A stretch of DNA of 64,000 nt from Chryseobacterium antibioticum (GCF_012927325.1 NZ_JABBGI010000014.1:62001-126000), one strand, 5' to 3'; counted from the stretch's first letter, positions 17,681-26,621 are shown. The notes: generated from the sequence alone by a model not told the origin. Translations and numbers: made by a program.

Positions 17681-17817
17681 GGATGAAAGAGAATAATATT
17701 CAGAAGTATGCAAATGAAGTTGCTGCTTCTATTCCTATCGCTTTGACGAAGGAAAGAGCAAAAGAAAGGTCGCTTTCAGCATTCAGAAGCGGATTTACGT
17801 GAAAAGTTACATTGTCT
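17681..17817 (+). pseudogene. Decayed fragment of the fabH 3' end
   Basis: This gene-free stretch matches fabH 12895-13056 in order: 'aataatattcagaa', 'gcttctattcctatcgcttt', 'ggaaaga' and 'agcggattta' recur with substitutions and deletions. The reading frame is broken. It is a relic of a duplication that included the fabH end, lying between the two duplicated C1q-like genes. Confidence 0.8.
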
Positions 17818-17927
17818 AAATGTTAGTTGTTTTTTTTTTTTTTTTCAATTATCAGTGAATAAAACTGCATTATTTTTTTTATTTTAATAACAAAATAACG
17901 CTTTTGTTAAAAAAAATTAAATAAAAG

Positions 17928-17958
17928 TTTGAATTGGTTTTCAAATTTACTAACTTTG
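17928..17958 (+). promoter_or_regulatory. Consensus Bacteroidota promoter for C1q-like copy 2
   Basis: TTTG at 17928-17931, exactly 19 bp, then TAACTTTG at 17951-17958: a perfect TTTG-N19-TAnnTTTG promoter about 30 bp before the ATG at 17987. Confidence 0.85.
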
Positions 17959-17986
17959 CTATGGTTAATTTATAAAACCAAATACA

Positions 17987-18736
17987 ATGAAAAAAAATAT
18001 ATTACTTGGGATTTTTCTATTTCCCTTATGTGCCTATGCTCAAGTAGGAATTAATACAGCGACGCCTCAGGCCAAACTTCATATCAATAACACAGGAGTT
18101 CTGGCTCAGGCTTCTGCATTGAAGATAGAAGGTGAAATTCAGGTGCAGTCTTCTGCAATTACTCCTGCTTACAGAAAGCTCCTGTTAAATGCTAATAAAG
18201 ATGTGGTATCTGTTCCTGCTGATGCGGTAATATTCCGATTGCTCTGTGCATTTACACCTTCAACAGATGCCGGAACCGCTTATACGACAGCCGATTTAGG
18301 AAGCGAAATCCGTAGGGTACTCTTTAATAGTGTTAAGTATGAGGCTGATGCAGGTTCTTTTAATGTGGCAACAGGTATTTTTACAGTGAGTGAAACAGGT
18401 TTTTTTAAAATTGAAGTAGGATTATTGGTTAGGAATGCCAATAATATCGCAGCGGGTACTGCTCCTATGCGTCTGGGAGTCTCTGTGGCCAATGAAACAA
18501 ATTTCCAGAATGGAAATGCAAGTTTTGCCTTTTTGACACAAAGACTCAACCAAAGTACAGGTTCTAGTATTCCTGATTGTATTCAGGTTGCAGGGATAAT
18601 CTATCTTAATGCAGGTGAACAGATTGCTGTAGGAACACGATATATGGATCCAACCGCATGGCCGATAAACACTGAATTGATTAATTATAAAAGAGAAAAT
18701 GTGAATTATTTAACAATCACTTATTTAACACAATAG
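17987..18736 (+). CDS. Secreted protein with C1q-like beta-sandwich domain (copy 2)
   Basis: A 249-residue paralogue of the gene at 16844, nearly identical in the last 130 residues ('LGVSVANETNFQNGNASF'). It has a clear signal peptide ('LLGIFLFPLCAYA') and mature start 'QVGINTATPQAKLHIN'. It has its own consensus promoter, so it is transcribed separately from copy 1. As with copy 1, the fold looks C1q-like with no catalytic motif. The recent pair suggests gene dosage or antigenic variation; that is inferred. Confidence 0.78.
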   Translation: MKKNILLGIFLFPLCAYAQVGINTATPQAKLHINNTGVLAQASALKIEGEIQVQSSAITPAYRKLLLNANKDVVSVPADAVIFRLLCAFTPSTDAGTAYTTADLGSEIRRVLFNSVKYEADAGSFNVATGIFTVSETGFFKIEVGLLVRNANNIAAGTAPMRLGVSVANETNFQNGNASFAFLTQRLNQSTGSSIPDCIQVAGIIYLNAGEQIAVGTRYMDPTAWPINTELINYKRENVNYLTITYLTQ

Positions 18737-18766
18737 TATTTTAAATAATGCATAGATGATTAGTAT

Positions 18767-18805
18767 AAAAAACGGCACCCTGAATTTTTTTCACCGGTGT
18801 CGTTT
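18767..18805 (+). terminator. Terminator after C1q-like copy 2
   Basis: aaaacggcacc pairs with ggtgtcgtttt (one G-T pair) around an AT loop; same design as the copy 1 terminator. Confidence 0.65.
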
Positions 18806-19007
18806 TCAATTTCAGAAAGTATGAAAAAGCCTGTCTATCTTATATGCTTTTCGCCAATTAAACTTATTTTTCTGATAAAGTAGTAGGGGATATTGGACTG
18901 TAAATAAATTTTAATTCAGTTTTATTCATTGCTTTTTATTAAATTTATATTGAAAAAAGTGATGTAATTATTTGATTAAAAATATATTAACTTTAAAATT
19001 CAACAAA

Positions 19008-19691
19008 ATGAAAATTAATTTATTATCTGGGATTTTGTTCTTTCCCTTTATTTGCGGTGCTCAAGTAGGTGTTGGTACACCAACTCCACAAAAAAACCTA
19101 CATGTTAATGGTTCCCTACAGGTGGTTAATGAAATCAACGTTGGTGGCAATGCCTCTACTGCAGGAAATGCAGGCACGACAGGACAAATTCTTACCTCTA
19201 ACGGAGCTGGAGTGGCACCAACCTGGAAGACTCTTAATACGTCAAGTGGGACTATCTCTTCTGCAAATTATGTACAGGGAACAACAGCACTAACGATTAC
19301 TCAAGGTACGGTTGCAGATGTGCCGGGAGTTACCATTACATTGACGGTTCCAGCAGGAATGACCCAAACTTTTTTGTTTAATATTTTGGGATATGCACCT
19401 AGTCTAACTAGTTCTGATTCACAAGGAGCTTTCTATTTATTACAGAATGGTGTTAAAATATCTTCTGCCTATACGTCAATGGTAAGTGGAACTCAATTAG
19501 TAAGGCTTCCGATTCCGGTAACATTTCTGAAAGCAGTCACGCTTACTGCGGGAACCTATACCTTCAAGGTACAATATTCTTCATGGTTTGGTGATCAGAC
19601 TGTTAATTACGTTCCTTCTGGCTATTCTGGCTATAATGGAGATACAGAAGCAATGCTTACCAAGATGCAGGTACTTGTTTACAATAACTAA
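19008..19691 (+). CDS. Secreted fibre-like protein of the AQVGxGT family
   Basis: About 227 residues, starting at the ATG of 'MKINLLSGILFF'; the upstream in-frame TTG at 18972 is less likely. A signal peptide is followed by 'QVGVGTPTPQKNLHVNGSLQV' and a Gly/Ala/Thr-rich linker ending in 'GQILTSNGAGVAPTWKTL', a segment common at the neck of fibre proteins. A beta-rich C-terminal domain follows. It shares the N-terminal plan of the two C1q-like proteins upstream but its head domain differs. Probably a surface-exposed or secreted trimer; unproven. Confidence 0.72.
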   Translation: MKINLLSGILFFPFICGAQVGVGTPTPQKNLHVNGSLQVVNEINVGGNASTAGNAGTTGQILTSNGAGVAPTWKTLNTSSGTISSANYVQGTTALTITQGTVADVPGVTITLTVPAGMTQTFLFNILGYAPSLTSSDSQGAFYLLQNGVKISSAYTSMVSGTQLVRLPIPVTFLKAVTLTAGTYTFKVQYSSWFGDQTVNYVPSGYSGYNGDTEAMLTKMQVLVYNN

Positions 19692-19729
19692 AAAAATCCG
19701 CAGAGCTTTGCTCTGCGGATTTCATTTTT
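19691..19729. terminator. Bidirectional terminator between convergent genes
   Basis: aaatccgcagag-ctttg-ctctgcggattt, perfect arms of 12 bp, with A-run and T-rich flanks so that it can serve both strands. Nearly the same hairpin occurs at 23761-23791. Confidence 0.88.
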
Positions 19730-19741
19730 ATACTTTATTAT

Positions 19742-20902
19742 TTAAAGGTTTTTCAATAGTTTCTCAGTATCTGAGTAATCCTGGCCTTCTTTTTTTGCCA
19801 GTTCTATAGATTTTTCAACCCATATTTTAGCATTCTTTTTGTCTCCGATCTTGTTGTAAAGATTAGCTAAAGTATCTGTATTGGCATAGTTTTCATCTTT
19901 TTTTACAGATTCCTGAGCCCATGCTATCGCTTTTTCTAGGGAAGTTTTGGTGCTTACGTTTTCAAAGAAATTCCATGCTAAGGAGTTTAATTCCTCAGAA
20001 CCGATAGCAGAATAGTCCTTATATAATTCTATCGTTAACTTCTCATAAGTAGGGATATCCTTGTTCTTTAAAGCTCTGTTTGCTTTTGCTCTTTTTAAGA
20101 CCTTTTCAGATTCCTCTTTCGTCATAAACTTTTGAGACTCTGTCAAAAAATAGCTGTCATTCCAGGATTTTGTATCTGCATTGTAAGACTTTTTAAGAAC
20201 CGTATTCAGTTTTATACTTGTATCGAATCTGGTGTATTTATCTTCTGGAAAAATTTTGATGATATCCGCTTTTTTGGTCTGAAATATCTTGTATAAAGGG
20301 CTTTCAGTACTCTGTGTTCCCGAAAGAAGCATTTGTACATCTTCCTGATCAAGAGTCGTTTTCTGCTGGAAATAACGGTCTAATACTTTTCCTGCAAATT
20401 CAGAATCGTTATAAATGGTAAGACCTGCAAGATTTTTTAAGAATTCAGGATCTTTTTCTCCCTTCTCAAATTTCTGCTTTAATGCAGTAAGTCTCTTATT
20501 GGGATCTTCAGCATCCTTAGCAAACTGGATAAAATCTTTTTCCTCTACATATCCCAGTGTTCTGTGTACCTCCTCACCATCACCATTGATAAAAAGGTAC
20601 GTAGGAAATGCTTTTACGTTATATTTCTTGGCAAGCCCGATTCCTTCTCCTTTTTCCATATCTATTTTAGCATTCACGAAATGGGAATTGTAAAAATCTC
20701 CAACAGTCTGAAGAGGGAAAATATTTTTCACCATCAGTTTACAAGGTCCGCACCATGATGCATAAGCATCTACAAATACAAGTTTATTCTCTTTTTTTGC
20801 TTTCGCCAGGATTGTTGCGAAATTGCTGTCTTCAAATTTAATTCCCTGTGCAAATGCCAGAACTCCTATAAATAAAGAAGAAAATAGTGCTAATTTTTTC
20901 AT
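19742..20902 (-). CDS. Secreted thioredoxin-like protein with C-terminal TPR-like region
   Basis: A 386-residue exported protein. A signal peptide (about 1-18) precedes a thioredoxin domain with active site 'WCGPC' (Cys51 and Cys54) and cis-Pro segment 'AFPTYLFINGDG'. The long C-terminal half is helical, with repeats at its end ('NTDTLANLYNKIGDKKNAKIWVEKSI') that look like TPRs. In the periplasm such proteins reduce or shuffle disulfides of exported proteins; partners may bind the TPR half. It is convergent with the fibre-like gene. Confidence 0.86.
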   Translation of the reverse strand: MKKLALFSSLFIGVLAFAQGIKFEDSNFATILAKAKKENKLVFVDAYASWCGPCKLMVKNIFPLQTVGDFYNSHFVNAKIDMEKGEGIGLAKKYNVKAFPTYLFINGDGEEVHRTLGYVEEKDFIQFAKDAEDPNKRLTALKQKFEKGEKDPEFLKNLAGLTIYNDSEFAGKVLDRYFQQKTTLDQEDVQMLLSGTQSTESPLYKIFQTKKADIIKIFPEDKYTRFDTSIKLNTVLKKSYNADTKSWNDSYFLTESQKFMTKEESEKVLKRAKANRALKNKDIPTYEKLTIELYKDYSAIGSEELNSLAWNFFENVSTKTSLEKAIAWAQESVKKDENYANTDTLANLYNKIGDKKNAKIWVEKSIELAKKEGQDYSDTEKLLKNL

Positions 20903-21090
20903 AAAACTTTTTATTGATTACAAATGTAATAATTATGTTAACATGAGATTGGATATATGTTGAAAATATTTACTTAAACCTGTTTATTATATGTAATAAT
21001 TCTATTTAAGGTGATAATTGTTAATAAGGTGTTATTAAAATAAATGATAATCTGGTTTTTAGTTAAAAAAATTAAATAATAGAAGAATAT

Positions 21091-21121
21091 TTTAATAAAA
21101 AATAAAATATTAGTAGCTTTG
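21091..21121 (+). promoter_or_regulatory. Promoter of the TPR/AraC regulator
   Basis: TTTA-N19-TAGCTTTG, one mismatch to the Bacteroidota consensus. The -7 box ends 20 bp before the first ATG (21142). Confidence 0.7.
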
Positions 21122-21141
21122 TAAAAACAAAAAGACACCCC

Positions 21142-22815
21142 ATGAAAATGATGAATTATTATAAAATCAAAATAATAATTTATTTTTTTATGTCTAGAAG
21201 TCTGCTCAAACTTTTGTTTTTGTTCTTTACTGCTGCCCCCATCTGGGCTCAGAAAAAATATGGCTATGACCAGATTTGTGAAAGAACATCCATTCAGATA
21301 GCTCAAAAAGATATCCCAAAGGCTCTGAAAACAGCGGATTCTTTATATATGGCTGCACAAAAGCCTTTAGATAAAGTCAAAAGCCTTTTACTTTCCGCTA
21401 ATCTTTACCATTCCGCTGGAGAATTCAAGAAATCTATATGTTATGCTGAAAATGCCCATTCTTTATTAAGTCAGATTGATGATGCAGAGTGGTTCTCACA
21501 TGTCAACGGATTTTTAGCTAAAGAATACAGGCTGGTAGGCCTTCATGAAAGATCAAAAAAGTACATTTTACAAGGGATAAAAACGGCAAAACTAATTCGT
21601 GATTCTCAGAAAAGAGGAGAAGCACTGGGACTTTTGAATCAGGAAATGGCATATTACGAAATGGAGCAGGGGAGTTATACTCATGCTGTGAAGTATATAG
21701 AATTATCACTGAACTCTTTTGGAAAAGATAATGTGCGGGATAATGATAGAGCGGTAGCTGCATCCTATCAGATCCTTGGAGAGGTATACTTTAAGCTCAG
21801 AGATTATCCTGCTTCTGAAAAATATTACCGGAAGGCAGAATCTTTGCTTAACGAGAAATGTTGTATTCTGGGGCTTGTTTATAATGGGCTGGGCGGAATC
21901 CGTCTGAAACAGAAAAATTGGGCAGACGCTGAAATCTATCTGAAAAAAGCTGAAAACATAGCAGACAGTTCCAAAAGTCTTAAACTCAAAAAAGCAGTAT
22001 ATTCCAATATCAATGATTATTATGAAGGGACGGGGGATAATGTTAATGCCTCCCTTTATGCCACAAAATATGTAAGAGCTTACGACAGCCTTACAGCCCG
22101 GAACCGTGAATTTGCAGTAATTGCCCCGGAAAATTTAGTGAAGCCTAATAAAAAAAGTACGCAGATCAGTATTGTAAAAAACGCAGCTATTATTGTATTG
22201 CTGATTTCCCTCATTGGGCTTGTTGTTTTCTTTAAAGTAAAACAGAAGAAACAGCGTTCAAAATTCAGGAATATTATAAGGACTCAGCTGCAAATGATTA
22301 GTTCCCGCAGTGAATCTTCCCCTTTAAAAACAGAAAACTCTGATTTTTCAAACATTTCTGTGGAAGAAGTGGACGATAGAATAGGAGGAGCCGATAAAAA
22401 GCGAAATGAATCCCTGATGACGTCCGAAACAGAGCTAAAACTGCTGGAACTTCTTGAGGAATTTGAAAAAGGAGACCTCTATAACAACAAAAATATGTCG
22501 TTATCGTTTCTGGCTGCAGAACTTAATACCAATACGAAATACCTTTCTTACGTGATCAATCAGCATAAATGTGCTGATGTTAAAACATATGTCAATCGTC
22601 TAAGAATCAATTATATCATTGATAAACTGATCAATAACGAAAAGTACAGACAGTACAAGATCAGCATCCTCGCAGACGAATGTGGCTTTTCTTCACACAG
22701 TAAATTTGCTTCGGTCTTTAAAGCCGTGACAGACTTTTCTCCTTCAGCGTATATCAAATATCTGGATGCTGAAAATCAGACAGATAAAAATGTTCATTTT
22801 CCTGAAAACAATTAA
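21142..22815 (+). CDS. Membrane-anchored TPR protein with C-terminal AraC-type HTH
   Basis: A 557-residue transmembrane regulator. A signal segment is followed by a TPR region (about 50-330), one membrane helix ('AAIIVLLISLIGLVVFF', about 350-367), a linker and an AraC-family DNA-binding domain with both HTH units ('MSLSFLAAELNTNTKYLSYVIN' and 'ISILADECGFSSHSKFASVFK'). An alternative start at 21190 ('MSRSLLKLLF') gives a cleaner signal peptide ending 'APIWAQ'. The plan matches the two TPR/LuxR proteins upstream but with an AraC output domain. Its target is not evident; the next gene downstream is dead. Confidence 0.85.
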   Translation: MKMMNYYKIKIIIYFFMSRSLLKLLFLFFTAAPIWAQKKYGYDQICERTSIQIAQKDIPKALKTADSLYMAAQKPLDKVKSLLLSANLYHSAGEFKKSICYAENAHSLLSQIDDAEWFSHVNGFLAKEYRLVGLHERSKKYILQGIKTAKLIRDSQKRGEALGLLNQEMAYYEMEQGSYTHAVKYIELSLNSFGKDNVRDNDRAVAASYQILGEVYFKLRDYPASEKYYRKAESLLNEKCCILGLVYNGLGGIRLKQKNWADAEIYLKKAENIADSSKSLKLKKAVYSNINDYYEGTGDNVNASLYATKYVRAYDSLTARNREFAVIAPENLVKPNKKSTQISIVKNAAIIVLLISLIGLVVFFKVKQKKQRSKFRNIIRTQLQMISSRSESSPLKTENSDFSNISVEEVDDRIGGADKKRNESLMTSETELKLLELLEEFEKGDLYNNKNMSLSFLAAELNTNTKYLSYVINQHKCADVKTYVNRLRINYIIDKLINNEKYRQYKISILADECGFSSHSKFASVFKAVTDFSPSAYIKYLDAENQTDKNVHFPENN

Positions 22816-22899
22816 GACAATGGCTGTTTTTATGAATTCTGTCTTTTCATTTTCATGAAAACGGATAACCTATTGTTTTACGTAAGGCATTCACATCTA

Positions 22900-22907
22900 T
22901 ATCTTTG
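22900..22907 (+). promoter_or_regulatory. Relic promoter -7 box upstream of the dead surface-protein gene
   Basis: TATCTTTG fits TAnnTTTG and lies 172 bp before the pseudogene ATG. No clear -33 element is seen at 19 bp. Confidence 0.35.
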
Positions 22908-23078
22908 CGCCAGCTTTACCGGAATAGACATACTGCAGTTTGTCACTCATTTTTTAATCTTTTATTCCGGATAAGCAGAGCAGCGATCAAATCTAAAGAC
23001 TAAATTACTAGACGGTTTAAAATACCTGCCAATTATTTTACACCAACCATGAAAATTTTAAACTAGTAAATTAAACAG

Positions 23079-23355
23079 ATGAAGACAACTTAACGGTCGT
23101 GTTGGCATCCGTATTATCTAATGTTGCCTTTGCGTAGATTGGAATTAATACACTGATGCTTATTACGAGCCTGGACATCGTCGCGAAAAGAAACGACGAA
23201 TCTACAGCTGAGGGGGGTATTGCCCCCAAGGCTTATATTTACTCAGTGTCCGGATTGCTGGTATGTTAGTAACAATGGATAACAGGTCTGCCTATCTGGT
23301 CGTAAATACTTTTATTTACCTGGGAGAATACTCCCATGAGATAAAGACTTTATAA
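23079..23355 (+). pseudogene. Broken 'AQIGINT' surface-protein gene
   Basis: Reading the frame through stops gives 'ASVLSNVAFA-stop-IGINT', then 'LDIVAKRNDESTAEGGIAP'. In intact family members this is the signal peptide, 'FAQIGINT', and the conserved 'LDIVAKR...STAEGIIAPR' segment. The stop replaces the expected Gln (CAG to TAG), another stop follows the ATG closely, and the 3' part is frameshifted and truncated. The stretch 22816-23442 otherwise holds only a terminator and hairpins. Confidence 0.78.
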
Positions 23356-23360
23356 TACAA

Positions 23361-23386
23361 TCGGGGTTGATTGCCCGGTTTTTTTC
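23361..23386 (+). terminator. Weak terminator after the pseudogene
   Basis: cgggg-ttgatt-gcccg hairpin followed by seven T. Confidence 0.55.
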
Positions 23387-23406
23387 AGTCAAGTTTTTTT
23401 AAGTGC

Positions 23407-23431
23407 AAATCCGCAGCGTAACTGCGGATTT
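23407..23431. terminator. Hairpin downstream of a small lipoprotein gene
   Basis: aaatccgcag-cgtaa-ctgcggattt, perfect 10-bp arms, 12 bp past the stop codon of the minus-strand lipoprotein. Same arm sequence family as the hairpins at 19691 and 23761. Confidence 0.6.
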
Positions 23432-23442
23432 GTTATTTTATT

Positions 23443-23652
23443 TTATTTAGTCTTCAGACTGTCGGTTTTTACTTTTGATGTATCATGAGAAGCCGGAGCC
23501 GGTTCAGAATTGGCAACAGCAGAATCTCCCATCTTATTTCTCAGGGAATCTTTATTGTGCTCATCTTTGAATTCTTCTCTTTTTTCCTTATTCTGTGCAC
23601 AGCTTCCTAAAAATAAAACTCCCAGAATAGCTCCTATCCATAATTTTTTCAT
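23443..23652 (-). CDS. Small lipoprotein, unknown function
   Basis: 69 residues. The signal sequence ends in lipobox 'LGSC' (Cys18), so the mature protein is a lipid-anchored, highly charged and probably disordered tail ('AQNKEKREEFKDEHNKDSL'). It resembles the second small lipoprotein at 23820 in size and layout, with Ser/Thr/Asp/Lys-rich tails, but the sequences differ. No function can be assigned. Confidence 0.65.
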   Translation of the reverse strand: MKKLWIGAILGVLFLGSCAQNKEKREEFKDEHNKDSLRNKMGDSAVANSEPAPASHDTSKVKTDSLKTK

Positions 23653-23760
23653 AATAGTTGATTTTGATGTTTAATACTGTCAAATATATAAAAATAATAC
23701 TATTTTTATGTCATTATATGATGTTGTCTGATATGAATTCATTTTTAATTTGATCATAAA

Positions 23761-23791
23761 AAAATCCGCAGAGCTTTCATCTACGGATTTT
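23761..23791 (-). terminator. Terminator for the second small lipoprotein gene
   Basis: aaaatccgcag / ctacggatttt hairpin (one mismatch) with a T-run on the minus strand; close relative of the hairpin at 19691. Confidence 0.8.
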
Positions 23792-23819
23792 CCATGTTTA
23801 GATTAAAATCTGTTTGTAT

Positions 23820-24029
23820 CTATTTAGCCGGACGTGTGGCAGCCACGGAATCAACTCGGACACTGTCCGGTACGGCCATCTTTGCTGAATCTGTTGCAGC
23901 CGGTGCTACAGTTTTGGTATTAACAGCTGCAGTAGAATCCGTATTACCCGATGACATCGAAGATTCTTTAGTCCCACAGCTCACAACGACTATTCCTAAA
24001 CCAAAGGCTGCTAACAATAACTTTTTCAT
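23820..24029 (-). CDS. Small lipoprotein, unknown function
   Basis: 69 residues with signal 'MKKLLLAAFGLGIVVVSC' and lipid-attachment Cys18, followed by a low-complexity Ser/Thr/Ala/Val/Asp tail without predicted fold. The overlapping plus-strand open frame is a shadow: the lipobox and the terminator both favour the minus strand. It may be an abundant envelope lipoprotein; that is a guess. Confidence 0.65.
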   Translation of the reverse strand: MKKLLLAAFGLGIVVVSCGTKESSMSSGNTDSTAAVNTKTVAPAATDSAKMAVPDSVRVDSVAATRPAK

Positions 24030-24344
24030 AATATTTTATTTTAGTGTTATCAGTTAAAGTTCAATAACCATTCCTAACCAGTAGTCACAAGTATTAAAAC
24101 ATAGGTAAAGTTTGTTAAAAGGTGTTAGAGGTAGCAGAATAGGTAATAAGTTGCAGGAATTAAGGATTAGGGAGTTGTATTCCAAAGTTTGAAATAATGG
24201 TCATCATTATTCATTGCTTTATCATTGATCACTTATCATTTATAAAAAAGGCCCCGGAATTAAAATTCCAGGGCCTTGTGATTATTCATTGCTCATTACT
24301 GATTAATTATCATTTTATAATGTACAATTCATAACGTATAATTC
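24030..24344. other. Gene-free stretch between lipoprotein gene and pruA
   Basis: 315 bp of AT-rich DNA; apart from the pruA terminator I see only short scattered repeats of the 'ttattcatt' kind. Confidence 0.5.
24248..24277 (-). terminator. Terminator of pruA
   Basis: aaggccc(c)ggaatt pairs with aattcc(a)gggcctt and is followed by a T-run on the minus strand. Confidence 0.85.
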
Positions 24345-25970
24345 TTATCCCAGATATGGGTATTTGTAGTCTTTTGGAGAAACAAACGTTTCTTTTACAC
24401 TTCTTACAGAGGTCCATCTTAGTAAGTTCATTTTAGAACCAGCTTTATCGTTTGTTCCTGAAGCTCTACCACCACCAAAAGGCTGCTGTCCAACAACGGC
24501 ACCCGTTGGTTTGTCGTTGATGTAGAAGTTTCCTGAAGCATTTTCTAAAGCTTTGAAAGCTTCATTGATGGCATAACGGTCTTGTGCGAATACAGAACCA
24601 GTCAATGAATATGGAGATGTAGAATCAACTAATTTTAAAGTTTCTTTCCAGTCCTGATCTTCATATACATAAACAGATAAGATAGGCCCGAAGATCTCTT
24701 CTACCATACTTTCGTAATGAGGATTGGTCGTTTCAATAACAGTAGGGTGTACAAACCATCCTTTAGAATCGTCAACTTTTCCACCGATAGCGATTTCAGC
24801 TTCACCGGAAGCTGTTGCTCTGTCGATATATCCTTTACATTTGTCGAAAGAGTTTTTATCGATTACTGCATTCACGAAGTTAGATGGATCTTCAGGAGAA
24901 CCTACTTTAATAGAATTGATCTGAGTTTCCATTACTTTCTTCACATCAGCCCAAAGAGATTTAGGAACGTAAGCTCTTGAAGCTGCAGAACATTTCTGTC
25001 CCTGGTATTCAAAAGAACCTCTTACCAAAGCAGTAGCTACTGCCTCTACATTAGAAGAAGGGTGAGCAATCACGAAATCTTTTCCTCCAGTTTCCCCAAC
25101 AATTCTCGGGTAAGTTCTGTAGTTATGGATATTATCACCGATCATTTTCCACATTCCCTGGAATACTTTCGTAGAACCTGTGAAATGAAGACCTGCAAAA
25201 TCAGGGTGTGCCAATACTTTCTCAGCCGTTTCTTTTCCGTCTGTGAACACCATGTTGATGACACCGGCAGGAAGACCAGCCTCGATTAATACATCCATGA
25301 TCACTTTTGCAGAATAAACCTGCTTGTCAGAAGGCTTCCAAACCACTACGTTTCCTAGCATGGCCATGCAGGTAGGTAAGTTCCCGGAAATTGCTGTAAA
25401 GTTGAACGGAGTTACTGCAAAACAGAATCCTTCCAATGGTCTGTACTCTACACGGTTCCAGATTCCGCTGTCGGAAACCGGTTGCTCAGAATACATTTCA
25501 GTCATGAACTCTACGTTGAATCTTAAGAAATCGATAAATTCACACGCAGCATCTATCTCAGCCTGGTGAACATTTTTAGACTGTCCGATCATCGTTGCCG
25601 CATTGATCACGTCTCTGTAAGGTCCAGCCAAAAGATCAGCCGCCTTTAAGAAAATAGCTGCACGGTGTTCCCAGCCTAGCTCGTTCCATTCTTTTTTAGC
25701 TGCTAATGCCGCGTTGATGGCGTCATCTACATGCTGCATGGTACCTTTATAGTAAAATCCGAAATCATGAGCATGATCCTGAGGAGACTGAAGCTGAACC
25801 TTTTCGTCAGTTTTCACTTCCTTTCCGTTGATGAACATTGGAATTTCTATCTTCTCAGCCCACATCTTTTTGTAAGTGGCGATAAGGCTTTTAACTTCTG
25901 GAGATCCCGGTACATAAGAATTTACCGGTTCGTTTACTGCAAATGGTACTTGCGAAATTGCTTTTGACAT
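24345..25970 (-). CDS. pruA: L-glutamate gamma-semialdehyde dehydrogenase
   Basis: A 541-residue NAD-dependent aldehyde dehydrogenase that oxidises glutamate semialdehyde (from proline, via pyrroline-5-carboxylate) to glutamate. Family features seen are 'GFCFAVTPFNFTAISGNLP', 'FTGSTKVF', the glutamate-containing 'RIVGETGGKDFVIAH', the catalytic Cys in 'YQGQKCSAASRAYVP', and 'VEEIFGPILSVYVYED'. Its length matches single-function PruA of Bacteroidota; the proline dehydrogenase must be encoded elsewhere. Monocistronic. Confidence 0.94.
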   Translation of the reverse strand: MSKAISQVPFAVNEPVNSYVPGSPEVKSLIATYKKMWAEKIEIPMFINGKEVKTDEKVQLQSPQDHAHDFGFYYKGTMQHVDDAINAALAAKKEWNELGWEHRAAIFLKAADLLAGPYRDVINAATMIGQSKNVHQAEIDAACEFIDFLRFNVEFMTEMYSEQPVSDSGIWNRVEYRPLEGFCFAVTPFNFTAISGNLPTCMAMLGNVVVWKPSDKQVYSAKVIMDVLIEAGLPAGVINMVFTDGKETAEKVLAHPDFAGLHFTGSTKVFQGMWKMIGDNIHNYRTYPRIVGETGGKDFVIAHPSSNVEAVATALVRGSFEYQGQKCSAASRAYVPKSLWADVKKVMETQINSIKVGSPEDPSNFVNAVIDKNSFDKCKGYIDRATASGEAEIAIGGKVDDSKGWFVHPTVIETTNPHYESMVEEIFGPILSVYVYEDQDWKETLKLVDSTSPYSLTGSVFAQDRYAINEAFKALENASGNFYINDKPTGAVVGQQPFGGGRASGTNDKAGSKMNLLRWTSVRSVKETFVSPKDYKYPYLG

Positions 25971-26065
25971 ATTATGTTGTATTATTTTAAATTATAAATA
26001 TGTTGGTATACAAATTTACGTTTTCATTTTGAAAGGAACAATTCCTGCAAATACTCATCTTATTA

Positions 26066-26095
26066 TTTAACATAAATTGTTATATATTAGATTTG
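26066..26095 (+). promoter_or_regulatory. Promoter of the exported hypothetical gene at 26113
   Basis: TTTA-N18-TAGATTTG, ending 17 bp before the ATG. It supports the internal start at 26113 over the in-frame codon at 26077, which would lie inside the promoter. Confidence 0.6.
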
Positions 26096-26112
26096 TTCTT
26101 AAAACTTTAGAA

Positions 26113-26619
26113 ATGAAGAAAACAGTATTCATACTTTTGTACTTTTCTCAGGCTGCACTTGCACAGCATAAAAAGAAAATCCCTCCAAAGGTTCCTTTAG
26201 AAAAACAAATTGAACATTCATTTACTGAAGAAGAACTTTTAAATGATGCATTGAAAGGATCTACATGGTATTTTGATCTTAAAAATTACGACCAGACAAA
26301 ACTTTCATTCGATAAAGACAAAGTAAAACCTGATGTTTTATATTTCGTTGATGCCAAAAAATTTCAGATCAGTATCAATCAGAAAAACTGTAAAAGCCTC
26401 ATAAAAGGAACCTACCAGATCATGAAAAAAATGGAAGAACCTATAAGTACTCCTGTCAGATATCATCCCTTTAAAATTACCTCACCCTATCAAAAATGTG
26501 TTGCAAAATTATCTGATTTTTTATGGAGAGATCTTGACATTTCACTGAATGAAACCAAACAGATTATAGAGATGAAAGCTATTGAAGACGTTCCGCCAAT
26601 AACTCTTCCTGGCTTTTAA
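26113..26619 (+). CDS. Exported hypothetical protein
   Basis: 168 residues starting 'MKKTVFILLYFSQAALAQ', a clear signal peptide. The mature part is basic at first ('HKKKIPPKVP') and then forms a beta-rich domain with two cysteines ('KNCKSLIKG' and 'YQKCVAKL') that could pair in the periplasm. I do not recognise the family. It is followed by a broken AraC-type fragment. Confidence 0.65.
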   Translation: MKKTVFILLYFSQAALAQHKKKIPPKVPLEKQIEHSFTEEELLNDALKGSTWYFDLKNYDQTKLSFDKDKVKPDVLYFVDAKKFQISINQKNCKSLIKGTYQIMKKMEEPISTPVRYHPFKITSPYQKCVAKLSDFLWRDLDISLNETKQIIEMKAIEDVPPITLPGF

Positions 26620-26621
26620 TC

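Noticed and set aside
23794-24057. Plus-strand frame over the second small lipoprotein
   Set aside because: The minus-strand frame has a lipobox and a terminator in the right place.
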